Assembly: GCA_019752635.1 (NCBI GenBank)
Contig: JAIELX010000116.1
Span: 33,969 to 97,968, forward strand
Direction of reading: 5' to 3'
Source: Candidatus Obscuribacterales bacterium
Lineage (GTDB): Bacteria > Cyanobacteriota > Vampirovibrionia > Obscuribacterales > Obscuribacteraceae
DNA: 64,000 bases
The notes beneath the pieces are model-generated. The model did not search any database. It worked only from the letters and a program-made list of their open reading frames with translations, and was not told the DNA's origin. Numbering within the stretch: position 1 is the first letter of the stretch; each line of letters starts with the position of its first letter. Positions 35,467 through 43,683 of the stretch are shown here, piece after piece. The translations under genes and the position numbers were made by a program.

Positions 35467-35709
35467 ATGATTCTCATCCTGGTTGGTACCATCCTGGTGT
35501 CGATAATCTGCGTTCTCTTTGGCACCGTCATCGGTGTCAAAATGGCGGAGTTGTTCAACTGGGTGCCCGCCGCTGCCATCGGTCCGCTCGCCGCATTCGC
35601 GGTCGGACTCGGCTTCGGTGTCACCCGGCTGCCCCTGGCCGCCGGACTGATCGCCGCCGTCATCGGCGCGGTCGGCTCCACAATCGCGATGTTTCGCTGG
35701 CGTGTTTAG
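35467..35709 (+). CDS. Small two-segment membrane protein
   Basis: 80 residues. The hydrophobic N-terminus (MILILVGTILVSIICVLFGTVIG) is followed by a second and probably third hydrophobic stretch (PLAAFAVGLGFGV, LPLAAGLIAAVIGAVGS). The ATG sits behind AAGGAGAACT, a near-perfect ribosome-binding site. It lies after a structured leader and just ahead of a secreted-protein gene on the same strand. No family is recognised. Confidence 0.6.
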   Translation: MILILVGTILVSIICVLFGTVIGVKMAELFNWVPAAAIGPLAAFAVGLGFGVTRLPLAAGLIAAVIGAVGSTIAMFRWRV

Positions 35710-35794
35710 TCGCGCTCCCCTGCAACAAAACGCCGTATCGAAAAGTGCGACAGTTCGCAATCTGATTCGATCGGCCAAACAGCAAATGGCAACC

Positions 35795-36172
35795 ATGAAA
35801 ACTCTCACTCTCGGTCTGGCGCTGCTCTGCGGCGCGTTCGCTCTCACCGGCACGGCGGAAGCCCACCCGCCGGTCGCCCAAGCCAACGTTCGCGTCGGTG
35901 TCGGCGTCGGTTTCGCCAACGGTCTCCAGGTGGTGATTGGCAATCCCGGCTTCAACCAGCGGTACGTCCCCGTCGGTCAAGCCTGGGTCAACGAGCCGTA
36001 CATCTACTGGCGCACGATTCGCGACCCCTTCACCGGGCGCATCGTCACCGTCCGTCAGGTCGGCACCTATCGCCGCCTCGTCGTTCTCTATCTCGATCGG
36101 GTGACCAACACCTACGGCTACTTCGATAGCTACGGCAACCCGATTCCGTGGTACGGCGCTCGCGGTTGGTAA
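35795..36172 (+). CDS. Secreted protein with signal peptide, unknown function
   Basis: 125 residues from the ATG at 35795; the ATG three codons upstream is equally possible and neither has a clear ribosome-binding site. A classical signal peptide MKTLTLGLALLCGAFALTGT ends in AEA. The mature protein is Val/Gly/Tyr-rich (RVGVGVGFANG, YIYWRTIRDPFTGR, VTNTYGYFDSYGN) and looks beta-structured. It probably acts in the periplasm or outside the cell. A strong hairpin at 36223-36264 follows. The larger frame beginning at 35702 overlaps the previous gene and is unlikely to be the true start. Confidence 0.65.
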   Translation: MKTLTLGLALLCGAFALTGTAEAHPPVAQANVRVGVGVGFANGLQVVIGNPGFNQRYVPVGQAWVNEPYIYWRTIRDPFTGRIVTVRQVGTYRRLVVLYLDRVTNTYGYFDSYGNPIPWYGARGW

Positions 36173-36222
36173 CCTGACCGCGTTAAGGCTGACCGCTGTT
36201 ACAGCTTAAGCCCTAACGCAAT

Positions 36223-36264
36223 GAGGGGCGGATTCGCAGCAAAACACTGCGACTTCCGCCCCTC
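36223..36264 (+). terminator. Terminator-type hairpin
   Basis: A 10-bp stem (GAGGGGCGGA, 36223-36232, with 36255-36264) contains an inner TCGCAG/CTGCGA stem. Only GTCCTT follows, so it is moderate as an intrinsic terminator. It closes the secreted-protein transcript. Confidence 0.6.
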
Positions 36265-36396
36265 GTCCTTAAACGAGCCCTACTACCCCTCCTAGTATTA
36301 CAAAGCAAAACGCAAAAGCATTGATACAACAATCAGCGAGCGACACCGGAGGCGTAGGCTACAGTCGCAGCCTACGCCGTAAACCGGTCATTAACA

Positions 36397-36951
36397 CTAG
36401 TCCTCATCGTCCGGATAGGGAATGTACCCGTAGTTTCGTCCGGCGATGACCATACTGCAGCGATACAGATCGCCCGCAATCGCTTCTCCTGCAGCACTTG
36501 CAGCGGAATCAGCGGACCCCGCGACGGCATCGCACGCAACCAGTTCTCGAGCCAAGCGTGCGCGCAGGCCGGCAGCAGCCTTCTGTGCGGCGTCCGCAAC
36601 CGGAGCGAAATCGTCCGATGCGAGCAGCACTGGCAAGAACTGCTCAGCCAGCTCCAACCGCTGTCGAGCGCTGGTTTGCGCGACTTTGGCTTCCGTCGCC
36701 TTGGTCTCACAGTCTTGCTTCACCGCATAAAGTGCGTCGACCTGCTCGACGTCCGCAGGAGTAATCGCTTCGATTCGACCGTTGGCGATCAGGAAGGCAT
36801 GTTCCACCTTATAGTTCTGACCGTTGTTGACCAGCCACCATGTGCGGTCATCGATGCGATCCAGCAGGTAGGCCTGCCACTCGAGTAGCGCCCCGCCGGC
36901 GGAAGGTTCTCTGAGTCGCTCACGAGGCACGAAGTAATGCACCAGAACCAT
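36397..36951 (-). CDS. Unknown protein with coiled-coil-like centre
   Basis: 184 residues. The N-terminal 60 are beta-like (VLVHYFVPRERL, WWLVNNGQNYKVEHAFLI). Residues 65-150 are an Ala/Glu/Lys/Arg-rich helix (VKQDCETKATEAKVAQTSARQ cut short here). The last part is acidic, with YIPYPDDED. No signal peptide or membrane segment. It starts at ATG 36951 behind GAAAGATC and lies 38 bp after another small unknown gene on the same strand, so both may be one operon. Confidence 0.5.
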   Translation of the reverse strand: MVLVHYFVPRERLREPSAGGALLEWQAYLLDRIDDRTWWLVNNGQNYKVEHAFLIANGRIEAITPADVEQVDALYAVKQDCETKATEAKVAQTSARQRLELAEQFLPVLLASDDFAPVADAAQKAAAGLRARLARELVACDAVAGSADSAASAAGEAIAGDLYRCSMVIAGRNYGYIPYPDDED

Positions 36952-36989
36952 GATGATCTTTCTTTTTCAAGGATTTGATAGAGCAGAAC

Positions 36990-37304
36990 CTAGGAATACA
37001 ACCGAGCTAACTCCCAATCCGTCAGGTGATAACGCATCGCTTGTCCTAGTTCCACGGTCACCGGCTCTCGATAGTTGCCACGATGCTCGCCGGCGAGTAA
37101 CTCGCGACGACATTCATCGAAGACCAGAAAATTGAGTGTGCCGGCATCCAGAGCGTCCACGAGACTCATTCCAATGTTCGGATTGTAAGAGTAGCGGCGA
37201 GAGTCAATCATGCCCTTAACGACCTGCAGCGCATCGTGAGGCGAGTACGCTTCGACACCGCGAAACATGACTATACCCGTTGCCACCTGAAACTTCTGAA
37301 TCAT
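36990..37304 (-). CDS. Unknown 104-residue protein
   Basis: A small soluble protein (MIQKFQVATGIVMFRGVEAY...) starting at ATG 37304, with AGGGGAGCGA immediately before. Mixed alpha/beta, with no motif. It is the first of two minus-strand genes (the second at 36397-36951). Function unknown. Confidence 0.55.
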   Translation of the reverse strand: MIQKFQVATGIVMFRGVEAYSPHDALQVVKGMIDSRRYSYNPNIGMSLVDALDAGTLNFLVFDECRRELLAGEHRGNYREPVTVELGQAMRYHLTDWELARLYS

Positions 37305-37632
37305 TCGCTCCCCTGCATATCAATCGTCAGACGTGATAAGCCCGAACGCAACGACGCGAATGAGAAATGGCGGAAGTGAAGGAAGGAAGATTTGTTAGAG
37401 GCTATTTGCTACGGCGAAAACAGAATGGAATGACTCCTTACCCTCCATTGTTTGCAGTAGCAAAAATCCTTGTTTCTTAAGTTTGATATCCATTAGAGAA
37501 TGAAAAGCTAGCGTAAGCCGCACAAAACCTTTAAGCGATGAATCAGCCACCTATCCACCGCAACCAAAAGGGGTGTCGCAGCCGACACCCCTTTTTTGAG
37601 ATTATCCCGGTCCGCTCCTGCGGGCAAGCAGC
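37305..37632. other. Gap between proS and two small unknown genes
   Basis: It holds the proS terminator at 37566-37595 and should hold the promoter for the gene ending at 36990. No open frame with a ribosome-binding site is visible. Confidence 0.5.
37566..37595 (-). terminator. Rho-independent terminator of proS
   Basis: A 13-bp perfect stem (AAAAGGGGTGTCG with its complement) and a CAGC loop. A-rich and T-rich edges on the two sides make it able to work in both directions. It lies 38 bp past the proS stop. Confidence 0.8.
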
Positions 37633-39099
37633 TTAGTAGGCGACAGCGAAGATCGCTTTCGTGCTAGTCGGCTTGCCGGTGTAGAAGCACTTTCCTTCCG
37701 GATGATTTTGGTTGAACGGCACCGTGCGAACGGTTGATCTCGTTTCTTCCTTGATTTTCACTTCGTCATCGCCGGAGCCGGCCCAATAAGCTTCAATGAA
37801 GCAGTGCTTCTCGGCGAGCGCAGCCTTGTATTCATCGTAGCTGGTGACCGTCACTGTATTCTCCTGACGGAACGCCAAGGCGCGATCAAACAAATTCTGC
37901 TGAATTGCCGCCAACAAGTTAAATACGACTTTCGAAATTTCGTCGCGATTGACGTCGCGAATTTTCTCACGCGTATCGCGACGAGCAATCTCAATGACGT
38001 TATTGGCCACGTCTTTCGGGCCGATGTTCAAGCGCACAGGCACACCTTTTTGCTCCCAGTGATTGAATTTGTAACCGGGATTGAAGTTGTCGCGATCATC
38101 AAGATGGACGCGGTAGCTCGGTTTGAGCTCAGCATAAACTTGCCTGCAGCGTTCAAGCACAAGCGCTTTTTCATCGTCATTCTTGTAGATCGGCACAATT
38201 ACAACTTGTACCGGTGCAATCTTCGGCGGCAGCACGAGCCCTTTCTCATCGCCATGGCCCATCACAACCGCGCCGACCAGGCGAGTAGAAACCCCCCAGC
38301 TTGTCTGATACGCATGTTCCAGTTCGCCATTTTTGTTTTGGAATTCAATACCAAACGCTTTAGCGAAATTCTGTCCCAGATAGTGAGAGGTGCCAGCTTG
38401 AAGCGCTTTGCCGTCACGCATCATTGCTTCGATGCAATAGGTGCGAACTGCGCCGCGGAATCTTTCATTGTCCGTTTTCACACCTGTCAAAACCGGCAAT
38501 GCAAGATAATCTTCAGCCAGTTCTCGGTACACTTCCAGCATTTTGGCGGCTTCTTCTTCCGCTTCTTGCTCGGAAGCATGCGCGGTGTGGCCTTCTTGCC
38601 AGAGAAACTCAGTGGTGCGTAGAAACAAGCGCGTTCTCATCTCCCAACGAACTACGTTTGCCCACTGATTGATGAGCAACGGCAGATCGCGCCAGGACTG
38701 GACCCACTTGGCAAACATGTGGTTTATGATCGTTTCGGAAGTTGGGCGCACAATTAGCGGCTCTTCCAATTTCTTTCCGCCGCCATGAGTAACAACGGCG
38801 CACTCAGGAGCAAACCCTTCGACGTGCTCTTTCTCTTTCTGCATGAAAGATTCAGGTATGAACATCGGGAAGTAGGCGTTCTGGTGCCCGGTGTCTTTGA
38901 TCATCTGGTCGAGCGGTCGCTGGATATTTTCCCAAAGAGCATAACCATACGGTCGAATAACCATGCAGCCTTTGACTGGTGAATAGTCCGCCAGTTCGCT
39001 TTGTCTGACGGTATCGGTATACCACTTGGAACGCTCGGCATCTTTGCCCTTTTCTTCTTCTTGGGCGTTCATGCCGGCTTCGCTTTCTTTCACAGTCAT
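37633..39099 (-). CDS. proS: Prolyl-tRNA synthetase, short archaeal/eukaryotic-like form
   Basis: A 488-residue class II synthetase that charges tRNA-Pro. Motif 2 is visible in RPTSETIINHMF and RWEMRTRLFLRTTEFLWQEGHTAHA. Motif 3 is absent from the exact C-terminal GMG form and appears as WGVSTRLVGAVVMGHGDEKGLVLPPK. The anticodon-binding domain follows (QVVIVPIYK, RVHLDDRDNFNPGYKFNHWEQKG cut here). The C-terminus KAIFAVAY is the typical zinc-binding-region end ending in Tyr. There is no INS editing domain, as expected for this class. CGGAGGTCGAA precedes the ATG. It is a single gene with a clear terminator. Confidence 0.95.
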   Translation of the reverse strand: MTVKESEAGMNAQEEEKGKDAERSKWYTDTVRQSELADYSPVKGCMVIRPYGYALWENIQRPLDQMIKDTGHQNAYFPMFIPESFMQKEKEHVEGFAPECAVVTHGGGKKLEEPLIVRPTSETIINHMFAKWVQSWRDLPLLINQWANVVRWEMRTRLFLRTTEFLWQEGHTAHASEQEAEEEAAKMLEVYRELAEDYLALPVLTGVKTDNERFRGAVRTYCIEAMMRDGKALQAGTSHYLGQNFAKAFGIEFQNKNGELEHAYQTSWGVSTRLVGAVVMGHGDEKGLVLPPKIAPVQVVIVPIYKNDDEKALVLERCRQVYAELKPSYRVHLDDRDNFNPGYKFNHWEQKGVPVRLNIGPKDVANNVIEIARRDTREKIRDVNRDEISKVVFNLLAAIQQNLFDRALAFRQENTVTVTSYDEYKAALAEKHCFIEAYWAGSGDDEVKIKEETRSTVRTVPFNQNHPEGKCFYTGKPTSTKAIFAVAY

Positions 39100-39497
39100 T
39101 TCGACCTCCGACGCATGTACAGGTGAACCCGACAGTATAACCCCCGGGGCATGTCACGCAGCGCTGTGATTGCGCAAATTGAAGTCCGGACTAGCAGCGG
39201 GCCCAGCTGCGCTAGATGGTCCCGGACCTTAAACAAATCACCTGATTCAGACAGCAAAACCGCAGTCGCCTAACGTGCCTACATTTCGGGTCTGAGCCTC
39301 AGATTGCGAGCTGTGTCTACTTTCAAGACAAGGCCTTCTTCTAGAGCCTCCTCTATGGCTAGGCTGACAAGTGCACCTGTTTTTGTTCTCACTTTTCGAA
39401 CCGCCAACCAAAGAAACCTTAAGTATCCTTGCTTTCCCGGCTTCCAGCCCGTCTCTCGCGAGACAAGTAAGGTTACTGCCGTTTCGAAGGAGATGCC
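39100..39497. other. 398-bp divergent gap between proS and a small unknown gene
   Basis: A stepwise hairpin lies at about 39184-39228 (GTCCGG/CCGGAC outside, CTAGC/GCTAG inside). A plus-strand frame at 39304-39501 has no ribosome-binding site and runs into the next gene, so I do not call it. Promoters for both flanking genes are expected here. Confidence 0.45.
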
Positions 39498-39983
39498 ATG
39501 AAAACCCTCGTGGTTGTTGATTTGAACGGTCGAGTCGTCAGCTTGATGCTGAGCGATCTCACCAGTGTCCCCGTGCGGGGCAGCTTCTACGTCTTCGATG
39601 GCACCCGCTTCGAAGTGACTGAGACCATCGAATTCCTCGGCTTCCGCACCATCAACGGCCAGCGTCTTTCCGGAATGGAAAAGATGATGGAAGTGATGAA
39701 GGTGGTTTACGGGGAAGGACTCCGCGCGATGAGCGCCCAAGCCGGTATGACCGACATCGGTTACACCGACGAGGCGCAGCCCACCACCTCCGGCGGCATC
39801 ATCCTCCCGGAGAAGCAGGTGGAGCGTGACTTCGATCACGTTCTGTTCGTTCGTGCCAAGCCTGCTGCTGTCGCGGGTGCGCTGCCCACCGTCCGCCTCA
39901 ATGCCGCCGTCGCCCTGGACGGCGAGCAGCAGTTGGTCGACGGGGACGCCTCCGTCGCCACTAAGGCACACGTCGACGAGTAG
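39498..39983 (+). CDS. Unknown 161-residue protein
   Basis: It starts at ATG 39498 directly behind GAAGGAGATGCC. The N-terminal half is beta-rich (TLVVVDLNGRVVSLML, GSFYVFDGTRFEV), a helix follows (MEKMMEVMKVVYGEGL), and the C-terminal half is looser and acidic. No signal peptide, membrane segment or motif. Strong C/G-ending codon use. It leads a run of plus-strand small genes (zinc knuckle, two micro-ORFs) that ends at the terminator starting at 40608. Confidence 0.6.
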   Translation: MKTLVVVDLNGRVVSLMLSDLTSVPVRGSFYVFDGTRFEVTETIEFLGFRTINGQRLSGMEKMMEVMKVVYGEGLRAMSAQAGMTDIGYTDEAQPTTSGGIILPEKQVERDFDHVLFVRAKPAAVAGALPTVRLNAAVALDGEQQLVDGDASVATKAHVDE

Positions 39984-40048
39984 GCTGAATAAGTCTCAAG
40001 TCCAACGATTGGGCGGGTCCGGAACCGGACCTGCCAAAGGAGATTCCC

Positions 40049-40288
40049 ATGAAGTCCCCGTTCATCCTCGATGAACCGGCCGGACCGCAAGCCACCTGCC
40101 TGGTAGGCTTCGCGGACCGGAACGGCGCAGGGCGCTGCACCAACCCTGACTGCGGCCGTCACTCGACGGCGCTGCTGAACGGCTACTGCATCACCTGCAC
40201 TAGCAAGCATGGAGTCAACCCCATGCGAGCCGTCTGCCAGCCGATCCGGTTGACGGACGACGCGGCCGAAGCCGCCGAATCCAAGTAA
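40049..40288 (+). CDS. Small zinc-knuckle protein
   Basis: 79 residues starting behind AAAGGAGATTCCC, a strong ribosome-binding site. The Cys/His pattern CTNPDCGRHS...GYCITC at about residues 30-50 should bind one zinc ion. The rest has no visible motif. A perfect 7-bp hairpin (GGTCCGG-AA-CCGGACC, 40016-40031) lies just upstream and may be a regulatory leader or transcript border. It is codirectional with the micro-ORFs. Confidence 0.6.
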   Translation: MKSPFILDEPAGPQATCLVGFADRNGAGRCTNPDCGRHSTALLNGYCITCTSKHGVNPMRAVCQPIRLTDDAAEAAESK

Positions 40289-40340
40289 CTCCGGTCAACT
40301 GCACCGGTAGCACAGTCCCCCTGAACAGGAGGTGCCCGCA

Positions 40341-40379
40341 ATGCGTAAGCGTTTCTACACGCTGCGTCACGGCTTCTGA
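40341..40379 (+). CDS. 12-residue micro-ORF, copy 1 (MRKRFYTLRHGF)
   Basis: ATG 40341 to TGA 40379. AGGAGGTGCCC, an almost complete anti-16S complement, sits eight bases upstream. The basic peptide has four Lys/Arg in twelve residues. Followed by a compact hairpin, CGACCCG/CGGGTCG, at 40396-40411. An almost identical ORF with its own strong ribosome-binding site lies 166 bp downstream; the peptides differ only at residue 10 (His/Gln). Whether it is a peptide product, a leader peptide or part of an RNA element is unknown. Confidence 0.45.
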   Translation: MRKRFYTLRHGF

Positions 40380-40414
40380 TGAAAGTAGCCAATAACGACC
40401 CGGTCGGGTCGTAA
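40341..40414 (+). repeat. Direct repeat, copy 1 (74 bp)
   Basis: A 74-bp unit comprising micro-ORF plus hairpin; repeated at 40507-40580 with one base changed. The ribosome-binding sequence GGAGGTGCCC before each is also shared. Confidence 0.95.
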
Positions 40415-40506
40415 ACGCGCTCCGGTCAACGCAGCACTGCATCTGGTGCGCACAACGCGCCAATTCGTCTGTAACACCACACTGAAACCAACAAGGGAGG
40501 TGCCCC

Positions 40507-40545
40507 ATGCGTAAGCGTTTCTACACGCTGCGTCAAGGCTTCTGA
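40507..40545 (+). CDS. 12-residue micro-ORF, copy 2 (MRKRFYTLRQGF)
   Basis: ATG 40507 to TGA 40545, with GGGAGGTGCCCC giving a six-base spacing. The only coding change from copy 1 is CAC to CAA. The same hairpin follows at 40562-40577. After that comes the terminator beginning at 40608, so both micro-ORFs would be translated from one transcript that starts at or before the zinc-knuckle gene. Confidence 0.45.
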   Translation: MRKRFYTLRQGF

Positions 40546-40580
40546 TGAAAGTAGCCAATAACGACCCGGTCGGGTCGTAA
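40507..40580 (+). repeat. Direct repeat, copy 2 (74 bp)
   Basis: Second copy of the 40341-40414 unit; 73 of 74 bases agree. The 92-bp spacer between the units is not repeated. Confidence 0.95.
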
Positions 40581-40607
40581 CGCGCGCTTTCATTGAAAGC
40601 CGACAGT

Positions 40608-40650
40608 ACGGGCGGCGGTCTACGGAGCGCCGCCCGTGTCTGTTTTTCTT
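40608..40650 (+). terminator. Rho-independent terminator
   Basis: A 10-bp stem, ACGGGCGGCG (40608-40617) with 40628-40637, and a 10-nt loop are followed by GTCTGTTTTTCTTTTT. A textbook terminator, it ends the transcript with the micro-ORFs. Confidence 0.85.
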
Positions 40651-40773
40651 TTTGCGATCGTGAAGCGTCGCAATTGCCATTTTCAGCTTCAATCGCGATA
40701 CCGGCCTCATCAATTACTCCGCAAGCGTGTGCGTGGCACGCTTCTCATAGCCTCCACCGGCGCCCGAAACAAA

Positions 40774-41109
40774 ATGCAAGACTTCGCATATCTGCAGAAG
40801 CTGACGGTTCTCACCGAGCAGCAGCGCGCAGCCATCGTGAACCAAGGTCTGTATAAGACAGCGCGGTCACTATTCAACGCGGTCAGCCAAAACCCGCACG
40901 GGTTCCGCAACTGGTGCTATCCGCTTGATGTCGAAGCGGTGCGCAACATGCTCTGGCAACTGCTGACAGATGAAGAGAAAAAGTCCTTCGAGCCGACCAA
41001 GGGCGACAAAGTCGCCAGCGTCGTCCGAGACATCATCTTTATCGCGATCGCAGTCCTCCTCATCGCCATGTTGCGGGTCGGCTGCGAACAAATACTCCTC
41101 CTTCGGTAA
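40774..41109 (+). CDS. Small tail-anchored protein of unknown function
   Basis: 111 residues from the ATG at 40774; the frame is open upstream to 40636, but that part overlaps the terminator and is Arg/His-rich. The start has no clear ribosome-binding site, so it is uncertain. The soluble helical part (LQKLTVLTEQQRAAIV, VEAVRNMLWQLLTDEEKK) is followed by one hydrophobic segment near the C-terminus (DIIFIAIAVLLIAMLRVG). No family recognised. Confidence 0.5.
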   Translation: MQDFAYLQKLTVLTEQQRAAIVNQGLYKTARSLFNAVSQNPHGFRNWCYPLDVEAVRNMLWQLLTDEEKKSFEPTKGDKVASVVRDIIFIAIAVLLIAMLRVGCEQILLLR

Positions 41110-41337
41110 GCGGTTCCTGCCCGCTGAAATGACGTAACGAAAAGTAGTTGCGTCGCGGTGGCACCCTAAATGCACCCGCGACAAGTGTTTTTGTTTCGCA
41201 CGCCTCCACTACACACTGTCGTAGAGTCGTGCTCGCCACCAGCAGCGCAGTGTGGATTTCAAAGGCGAAAATTGGAATGAGCTGATAATCGCACCCGCGA
41301 GAGTAATTAGAATTCCTGATGAGGCATTCCTCCCCGG

Positions 41338-42015
41338 CTAGTCCTTGTGCACGAAGCGATAGCCAAACCCGTGAACGTTTTCAATTTTGCCGGGAGACGA
41401 CTCGTCGTCAATTTTTTTGCGAAGGCGCCCGACAGTTGTGCGAACCGCCGCCCCGGTCATCGCTGAATCCGACTTCCAGACATGGTCTAGCAGATAGTCG
41501 GAACTTACAACCTGGTTGGGGTGGGTAATGAAAAACTCCAGTAAAGCAAATTCCGTGGGCGTCAGGTTCAACGGTGTACCATTCTTACTGATGGTGCCCG
41601 CAACGCGGTCGAGTGTCAGGTCTCCGCGGCGAAGTTCGTTGCTTGTCTGTGCCTGGGAGCGTCGTAACAGCGCACGCACGCGCGCTGACAGCTCGCGTAG
41701 ATCCACGGGCTTCGTCAGATAATCGTCGGCGCCCATATCAAGTCCCGATTCCTTAAAGGCTGTTGAGGTCATTCCTGTCAGGAATAAGACCGGCGTTGAC
41801 TTTCCCGCAGATCTGAACTCCTTCAATACCTCCAGTCCACTCATGCCTGGAAGCTCCCAGTCGAGAAGGACGAGATCGTAAACGTACGACTTTAGGTAGT
41901 GCAGAGCCTCGTCGCCATCGGAAGCGATTTCCATTTGATAGCCTTGATGCTGCAGCCAGTCTTTTACCAGCTTGGCACTTTGAGGATCATCTTCAACCAG
42001 AAGCAACTTGGACAT
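41338..42015 (-). CDS. OmpR/PhoB-type response regulator, second locus
   Basis: 225 residues from the ATG at 42015 (the open frame beyond is Arg/Ser-rich and overlaps the divergent kinase region). Receiver: acidic pair at residues 8-10, Asp52 in LDWELPG, T in FLTGMTS, Lys in LTKPVDL. DNA-binding winged helix: about 130-225, with VGRLRKKIDDES and VHGFGYRFV. AGGTG precedes the ATG. It is divergent from the histidine kinase starting 157 bp away at 42173, which is very likely its partner. It is a paralogue of the regulator at 8864-9532. Confidence 0.93.
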   Translation of the reverse strand: MSKLLLVEDDPQSAKLVKDWLQHQGYQMEIASDGDEALHYLKSYVYDLVLLDWELPGMSGLEVLKEFRSAGKSTPVLFLTGMTSTAFKESGLDMGADDYLTKPVDLRELSARVRALLRRSQAQTSNELRRGDLTLDRVAGTISKNGTPLNLTPTEFALLEFFITHPNQVVSSDYLLDHVWKSDSAMTGAAVRTTVGRLRKKIDDESSPGKIENVHGFGYRFVHKD

Positions 42016-42172
42016 TCGAAAACTGCACCTGAAGGTTTTCAGGTTTATACCCGGAAACGAACAAGTTGTTGTTGTGCATTTGGCTGTCGACGTTCCGATA
42101 AACCTCATCCAGGCACGACTTCGTTGCATTCCGGGTACAAGACAAAGGCGACTCGTTCTCGGGCAACAAACC

Positions 42173-43669
42173 ATGGACATTTCAGATGCTAATCGAATGC
42201 TGCGCAACTGGTATCTCGCCAGTCTTCGCAAAGCAGCGCTTAGTATGGCTGCGCACAAAGTGACACCGGCCGCGCTGATCAAAGCTGACCGAGAGCTGAT
42301 TGAGAGCGTCGTTCTGGACGCGACGAAGACGGTAACCATGCAGGCTAGACAAAAAATGCGGCAGACGGCCGTGATGCCGGGAGCAGTCGTGACCGGACTC
42401 TGTTTGCTAACGGCAATGATTTTGTGTTTAGCGTCGACCGCTGCGGATTTGATAAAGATTCTAAGTTCCGTCTGTGTTTTGATCGTCGCATTCGTAATGG
42501 TGCGGCTCTGCTATCACGTTCGCCGACTTGAACAAGTGCAAGATTCGATCTCCGCGCTTATTGCCGGGGAAAGCGGGAATACGGACTCGCCTACGTCAGA
42601 TATTATCCCGAGCATGCAGAGCATCCTAAACGAGAAGAGCGAGCTCGCCAGTGGCATAGAGCTAATTGCGGATTGGTCACCGTCTACTTTGTGGTGTCTA
42701 ACCGGTGATCTCGATGTTCTCGCCGCGAACACTACGGCTGCGCGCGAACTTGGACTGGAACTGTTTGAGCTTGAGCGCACGAGCTTCAGAAAACTGATTC
42801 TGAAAGCCGAAGTCACTGATGCGGTATCCGCCCTGGAACGATGCCGAAGCACAGGCGAAACAGCGACATTCGAGTGCCGGTTAGTAACGCGCATCGGAAA
42901 AATAATAGATTTCGGTTGGTCTTTTGACTGGTCCGAAACAAGCAAGTGCTACTTCGGGCGCGGCGATAATATTACCGTTGCGAAGAATCTTCAACGAGCA
43001 AAGGAAGACTTCACGGCGATGATCGGACACGACATCAAAACTCCGCTCGGCTCTATTTTGATGAGCGCCCAATCCCTTGAATGCGGCATCTATGGCGAGT
43101 ATTCCGCTGAAGTGGGCGCAGTGCTTCGCACCATGGAGAAGACGACCTTGCGGTTGATAGGACTCTTGAACGAGCTTCTGGAGTATGAAAGTGCTGCTGC
43201 CGGAAAGATCTCGCTGAACCAAGAACGAGTTGATATAGCCGCCTTGGTTCATGATGCGATTGGCGAGTTCAGTGAACCGCTTAAACGCTTAGAGCTGCAA
43301 CTCGAGCTACCTGACGTACCTGTAGTGTTCGAAGCCGACAAAGCCAAATTGCAGCGAGTATTCAACAATCTGTTGTCGAATGCTATCAAGTATTCGCCGA
43401 ACGGAGCACCGCTCATGGTGAAGGTTGTTGCCGGACGTAACTCCGTTGAACTTCGCATTACTGATCGCGGACCGGGCATTGAAAGAGAGAATCAGCCATT
43501 CATCTTCGAACGCTATTATAGGGTCCCGAGCGATGAGAACAGGAGTATAGGCGGTACCGGATTAGGCTTGCCCATTGCGAAAGCCATCATCGAGGCTCAC
43601 GGGGGCATGATTGGTATCGAGTCCGAGCGCGGCAAGGGCAGCACGTTCTGGTTCACGCTTCCTCGCTAA
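42173..43669 (+). CDS. Membrane histidine kinase, second locus
   Basis: 498 residues from the ATG at 42173; the 55 in-frame residues upstream overlap the regulator's start and are unlikely. Membrane segments at about 68-88 and 94-112 with almost no extracytoplasmic loop suggest sensing within the membrane or cytoplasm. A PAS-like domain lies at about 160-265. HisKA carries GHDIKTP (His286). The ATPase domain has NNLLSNAIKYSP, DRGPGI, GGTGLGLPIAK and GSTFWFTLP. All catalytic boxes are intact. It converges on the recombinase-like gene, with only 14 bp between the stops. Confidence 0.92.
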   Translation: MDISDANRMLRNWYLASLRKAALSMAAHKVTPAALIKADRELIESVVLDATKTVTMQARQKMRQTAVMPGAVVTGLCLLTAMILCLASTAADLIKILSSVCVLIVAFVMVRLCYHVRRLEQVQDSISALIAGESGNTDSPTSDIIPSMQSILNEKSELASGIELIADWSPSTLWCLTGDLDVLAANTTAARELGLELFELERTSFRKLILKAEVTDAVSALERCRSTGETATFECRLVTRIGKIIDFGWSFDWSETSKCYFGRGDNITVAKNLQRAKEDFTAMIGHDIKTPLGSILMSAQSLECGIYGEYSAEVGAVLRTMEKTTLRLIGLLNELLEYESAAAGKISLNQERVDIAALVHDAIGEFSEPLKRLELQLELPDVPVVFEADKAKLQRVFNNLLSNAIKYSPNGAPLMVKVVAGRNSVELRITDRGPGIERENQPFIFERYYRVPSDENRSIGGTGLGLPIAKAIIEAHGGMIGIESERGKGSTFWFTLPR

Positions 43670-43683
43670 AATCAACATCAATC

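Noticed and set aside
40183..40713. Minus-strand frames beginning MATFIRS in the repeats
   Set aside because: They are the reverse of the duplicated micro-ORF unit, lack ribosome-binding sites, and no terminator or promoter supports that direction.
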